Source: Bacteroidales bacterium (lineage in GTDB: Bacteria; Bacteroidota; Bacteroidia; Bacteroidales; VadinHA17). From it: a DNA stretch of 8,466 nucleotides. Made by a program: the position numbers and the translations under genes. The notes below the pieces were generated by a model. It was not told where the DNA came from. It ran no database searches and saw only the letters and a list, made by a program, of their open reading frames with translations. The DNA is taken from the NCBI GenBank assembly GCA_020353115.1, contig CP070687.1, positions 2,120,734 through 2,129,199 of the forward strand. The letters run 5' to 3'. Shown here one piece after another: positions 5,821 through 8,466 of this stretch (positions within the stretch are counted from its first letter, which is position 1; every line of letters begins with the position of its first letter).

Positions 5821-7041
5821 TATCATTAGCCGAATAGGAACGACACGACGGGCGTAGATTTTCAGGATATACATTCCCGACTGCAGGTTATCCCTCTTCA
5901 TGATGATTGAAGGATGGCTCACATTTTCTATTATTCTTACGATCCGGCCGGATATATCAATCAATTCTATTCTACGGGTATTTTCGTAATCATCCAACTC
6001 AATCGTAACATAATCTTCAAATGGATTCGGATATACTTTAATTCCTTCCGGTTTCAGATCTTCAAATTCCGCCATCAACAATGAGGACCACCATGTTATC
6101 TGCTTTTCCCTGATGGTCCATTCCCCGGATTCCCTGTCCCATGCAAACCGTAATGTCTCTATTTTGTTTCCATAATCATCATAAGAATAGAGCTGTCTGC
6201 CCTTTCCCTCAGGGCTTCCTGTCCTGTCATCCCAGCCGTAACTTATCCATTCCGTTTCCCATCCTTTCCGGTCATAAAAATAGGCGTAATCCCTGAAGTC
6301 TTCCCATTTCCCCAGCTCTTCATTCCAGGTATTCAGCTTCCTGCTGATCAATAATCCGTCAGTCGAATAGGAATGAATCATTTGCTGGAAATTCCTCCAT
6401 GTTTTCCTGGCCGGATCCCAATGCCAAATTATCCTGGTTTTCCGGTTCCCGGTGATAGAAATCTCCGATTTCGAATCATCGAACCACATGTTTCTTTCCG
6501 CATCCCACTTCTCTGTTGATGTATTGAAATTTTCACCTTTCCGGTCAAATGAATAATTATATGCAAAATCATTCACCCAATTATCCGTCGAATTGCTCCA
6601 AAGGTAATCAACACGGTTATAAAGCAAATATGCAGAATCGTACTGATAAACGGCCTTGTTTACTTTCATCCACTGGTTTTCATAGATATCCCACCGGTAT
6701 CCTACTCTTTCAAATCGCCTCTGTCCAACATCGTAGACATATGTATGCATATTCACAGGAATCCGGTCAGGTATTCCCCCGGCTGACTTGTACATGATGT
6801 GTTCCCTTATCTTAGCCATGTCATCATAAAAATAAACCGAAACAACGTTCTCCTTCCAACCGTTATTATTCTCATCCCACAAATAGTGAATGGTGGAATC
6901 TCTTAAGAAAGTAGTATTATCATCAGAAAAGAAATTATAACAAGAACAGCAGGAACTATTTGAAGACTGTCCGAATGCATAAAAGGAAATTCCGGTGAGG
7001 AGAAATAAAATATTAAATCTTTTCATGGTCTCAGATTTCAT
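5815..7041 (-). CDS. T9SS type A sorting-domain protein made of 31-residue Trp/Tyr repeats
   Basis: A 408-residue secreted protein. A signal peptide ends near YAFGQ (residue 25). The second Met (residue 6, base 7026) starts the more canonical MKRFNILFLL sequence and may be the true start. A cysteine cluster (S-C-C-S-C, 30-34) follows. Residues about 50-325 are tandem repeats of about 31 residues, each with W-D/N-x(6-7)-W and then a Y-x-Y/F-D turn. First tryptophans lie at 55, 117, 148, 179, 208, 239, 270 and 301; the 62-residue gap after 55 hides one degenerate unit near 86. Some units resemble YD/RHS-like turns (Y-S-Y-D-D-Y-G-N at 285-292). Residues about 334-408 are a T9SS type A C-terminal domain (Y-P-N-P at 337-340, L-I-D-I-S-G-R, L-Q-S-G-M-Y-I-L-K-I), which targets the protein to the outer surface or medium. 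The ligand is unknown; the aromatic repeats would suit glycan or surface binding. No operon partner. Confidence 0.9.
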   Translation of the reverse strand: MKSETMKRFNILFLLTGISFYAFGQSSNSSCCSCYNFFSDDNTTFLRDSTIHYLWDENNNGWKENVVSVYFYDDMAKIREHIMYKSAGGIPDRIPVNMHTYVYDVGQRRFERVGYRWDIYENQWMKVNKAVYQYDSAYLLYNRVDYLWSNSTDNWVNDFAYNYSFDRKGENFNTSTEKWDAERNMWFDDSKSEISITGNRKTRIIWHWDPARKTWRNFQQMIHSYSTDGLLISRKLNTWNEELGKWEDFRDYAYFYDRKGWETEWISYGWDDRTGSPEGKGRQLYSYDDYGNKIETLRFAWDRESGEWTIREKQITWWSSLLMAEFEDLKPEGIKVYPNPFEDYVTIELDDYENTRRIELIDISGRIVRIIENVSHPSIIMKRDNLQSGMYILKIYARRVVPIRLMIE

Positions 7042-7227
7042 GCCTGATATTCCGTTGCCATTAACGGATCCATTATCGTACGATCAGGTACGCAAGATAA
7101 GAAAAAAGTAATTATCCAAATAATTATATCATTTCATATTTCCTGAGTTAAATCAACTATTCGTTTGCAGCAAAGTAAAGACTGCGACTCTGAACAAACC
7201 GATCTTTTATTCTCACGGATTTAAAAC

Positions 7228-7259
7228 TTTGGAGATATTTCTGAAATCGACTAAATTTA
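7228..7259 (+). promoter_or_regulatory. Candidate Bacteroidota promoter for the DUF2817 gene
   Basis: TTTG at 7228-7231 is followed after 20 bp by TAAATTTA (7252-7259), one base off the TAnnTTTG -7 consensus. Initiation would fall near 7266, about 25 bases before the ATG at 7291. Confidence 0.4.
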
Positions 7260-7290
7260 TCTTACATTACCGTTAATTACGATTCCCGCC

Positions 7291-8466
7291 ATGAAAAAAA
7301 TCCTGAAAATATCATTGTGGCTAATCCTGATCCTCGTGGTACTGGTTACTGGTATTTCCTATGTGAGCTACAATACCTATCCGCCAAAGGATAAAAAAAT
7401 TGCCGTTGATACGGCCTCAATGGTATATTTCCAGAATTCGTATGAAACCTGCCGTGATGCATTTCGCAAACAAACTGAACGGATTAAAACTAAATTGGAC
7501 AGCGTGGAAATCTTTGCTGTCAGGGTGGAAAGCAATCTCGACACCGCTCTTACCATTGATTTCTGTTATATCCCAGCACAAAAAGAGAAACACCGGTTGC
7601 TGATCTTATCCTCCGGAATTCATGGCATTGAGGGATTTACCGGCAGCGCTATCCAGCAGATGTTTATGCAGGAATTTACTTCACCGGAAAATTTTGAAAG
7701 TATGGGGATTCTGCTTATCCATGCTATGAATCCATACGGTTTTAAGTATTTACGGAAAGTAACCGAAAACAATGTCGATCTGAACCGTAATTCCGATACA
7801 GACCGGGAATTATTCTCCATTAAAAACCAGGGATATGCAGATCTGTATGATTTCATCAATCCGCCGGAAGAGGTAAATCATGGCAGTTTTGGAAATAAAC
7901 TTTTCTATATCAAAGCAATACGAAAAATTGCATCTTCATCTATGACATCGATGCGACAGGCTTTACTACAGGGTCAGTATGAATTTCCGGAAGGCTTTTA
8001 CTATGGAGGGAAGGCTTTTGAACCCCAGATATACGCTATTCAGCCAGTTTTGAAAGAAAAATCGCGTTCATACACCTCTGTTCTCGTTATCGATTTGCAT
8101 ACCGGCTATGGTGAACGCGGCAGGTTGCACCTTTTTCCTAATCCCGTGGAGGATCCGAAAGTCCGGGAAGGCATAGAATTTCTTTTCAATGGTTATCAAA
8201 TCGACTGGGGAGACACCGGGGATTTCTATACCATAACAGGGGATTTCTGTACATTCATCGGGAAAGTATTGCCGGAGAAGTATGTTTTACCAATAATATT
8301 TGAATTCGGGACTATGGACAGCCAGAAGACCCTGGGATCTATCCGCTCAGCCCAGATCATGATCAATGAAAACCAGGGGATTCACAGGGGTTACAAAAAT
8401 GAAAAATCCGAAAAACGGGTTAAGGAAGATTTTCTGGAATTATACTATCCACCCTCTGAAATATGG
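7291..8466 (+). CDS. Membrane-anchored M14-like zinc peptidase, DUF2817 family (partial, right edge)
   Basis: 392 codons from ATG 7291 and still open at the window end; relatives are of about this length, so probably only the tail is missing. Residues 1-25 are a basic MKKILK plus a single hydrophobic helix, an N-terminal anchor or uncleaved signal, placing the enzyme outside the cytoplasmic membrane. The rest has the metallocarboxypeptidase (M14-type) landmarks in order: S-S-G-I-H-G-I-E-G-F-T-G-S-A (107-120) with H111 and E114 as zinc ligands in H-x-x-E; N-V-D-L-N-R-N (161-167) with the Asn/Arg pair that binds the substrate carboxylate; V-I-D-L-H-T-G-Y-G (266-274) with H270 as third zinc ligand; and F-E-F-G-T (337-341) with E338 as likely catalytic Glu. 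The set matches DUF2817 (PF10994), an M14-related family without a well-defined substrate. All key residues are present, so activity as a peptidase or deacylase-like hydrolase is likely. No Shine-Dalgarno; a candidate promoter lies just upstream. Confidence 0.85.
   Translation, partial: MKKILKISLWLILILVVLVTGISYVSYNTYPPKDKKIAVDTASMVYFQNSYETCRDAFRKQTERIKTKLDSVEIFAVRVESNLDTALTIDFCYIPAQKEKHRLLILSSGIHGIEGFTGSAIQQMFMQEFTSPENFESMGILLIHAMNPYGFKYLRKVTENNVDLNRNSDTDRELFSIKNQGYADLYDFINPPEEVNHGSFGNKLFYIKAIRKIASSSMTSMRQALLQGQYEFPEGFYYGGKAFEPQIYAIQPVLKEKSRSYTSVLVIDLHTGYGERGRLHLFPNPVEDPKVREGIEFLFNGYQIDWGDTGDFYTITGDFCTFIGKVLPEKYVLPIIFEFGTMDSQKTLGSIRSAQIMINENQGIHRGYKNEKSEKRVKEDFLELYYPPSEIW

Noticed and set aside
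7051..7084. Small hairpin TCCGTT/AACGGA and the palindrome ATCGTACGAT upstream of the T9SS gene
   Set aside because: Short stems without a matching riboswitch or promoter pattern; no exact TAnnTTTG box with correct spacing was found on the minus strand, so no regulatory call is made.

Overview
The window looks like a chromosomal segment of a Bacteroidota bacterium (about 40-45% G+C by eye). Three things point there. One gene product carries a C-terminal type IX secretion (T9SS type A) sorting domain. Most genes lack a clear Shine-Dalgarno sequence, and two are preceded by TTTG-N19/20-TAnnTTTG-like promoters. The families present (FtsX-like permease with a MacB periplasmic domain, head GIN/DUF2807, YceI, NagX-like acyltransferase, a DUF6340-like TPR protein, DUF2817 peptidase) are a typical Bacteroidota set. 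Nothing suggests a phage, IS element or CRISPR array.

Layout. (1) 1-917, minus: N-terminal 305 residues of an ABC-transporter permease, cut by the left edge. (2) 918-1285: divergent intergenic region with a near-perfect 20-bp palindrome. (3) 1286-2002, plus: exported head GIN (DUF2807) protein with seven S-A-G-D turns. (4) 2003-2797: about 800 bp with no clear gene, dominated by a tandem array (2145-2390) of a 34-bp hairpin-forming unit that changes to a 48-bp period and ends in a terminator-like hairpin; a tiny cysteine-containing ORF lies on the minus strand at 2578-2676. (5) 2798-3373, plus: exported YceI protein. (6) 3400-3443: bidirectional terminator. (7) 3454-4566, minus: multi-pass acyltransferase of the heparan-alpha-glucosaminide N-acetyltransferase (NagX/DUF5009) type. 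(8) 4773-5813, plus: envelope protein with TPR-like C-terminus, behind a good Bacteroidota promoter. (9) 5815-7041, minus: T9SS cargo built of about nine 31-residue Trp/Tyr repeats. (10) 7291-8466, plus: membrane-anchored M14-like zinc peptidase (DUF2817), cut by the right edge.

Gene order is minus, plus, plus, minus, plus, minus, plus. The two adjacent plus genes are 795 bp apart, so I see no operon and each gene is probably transcribed alone. The shared theme is the cell envelope: every product is predicted to be in a membrane or exported. I find no sign that the genes form one pathway or a defence system. The features most worth a second look are the 34/48-bp repeat array and the 31-residue repeat architecture of the T9SS protein.
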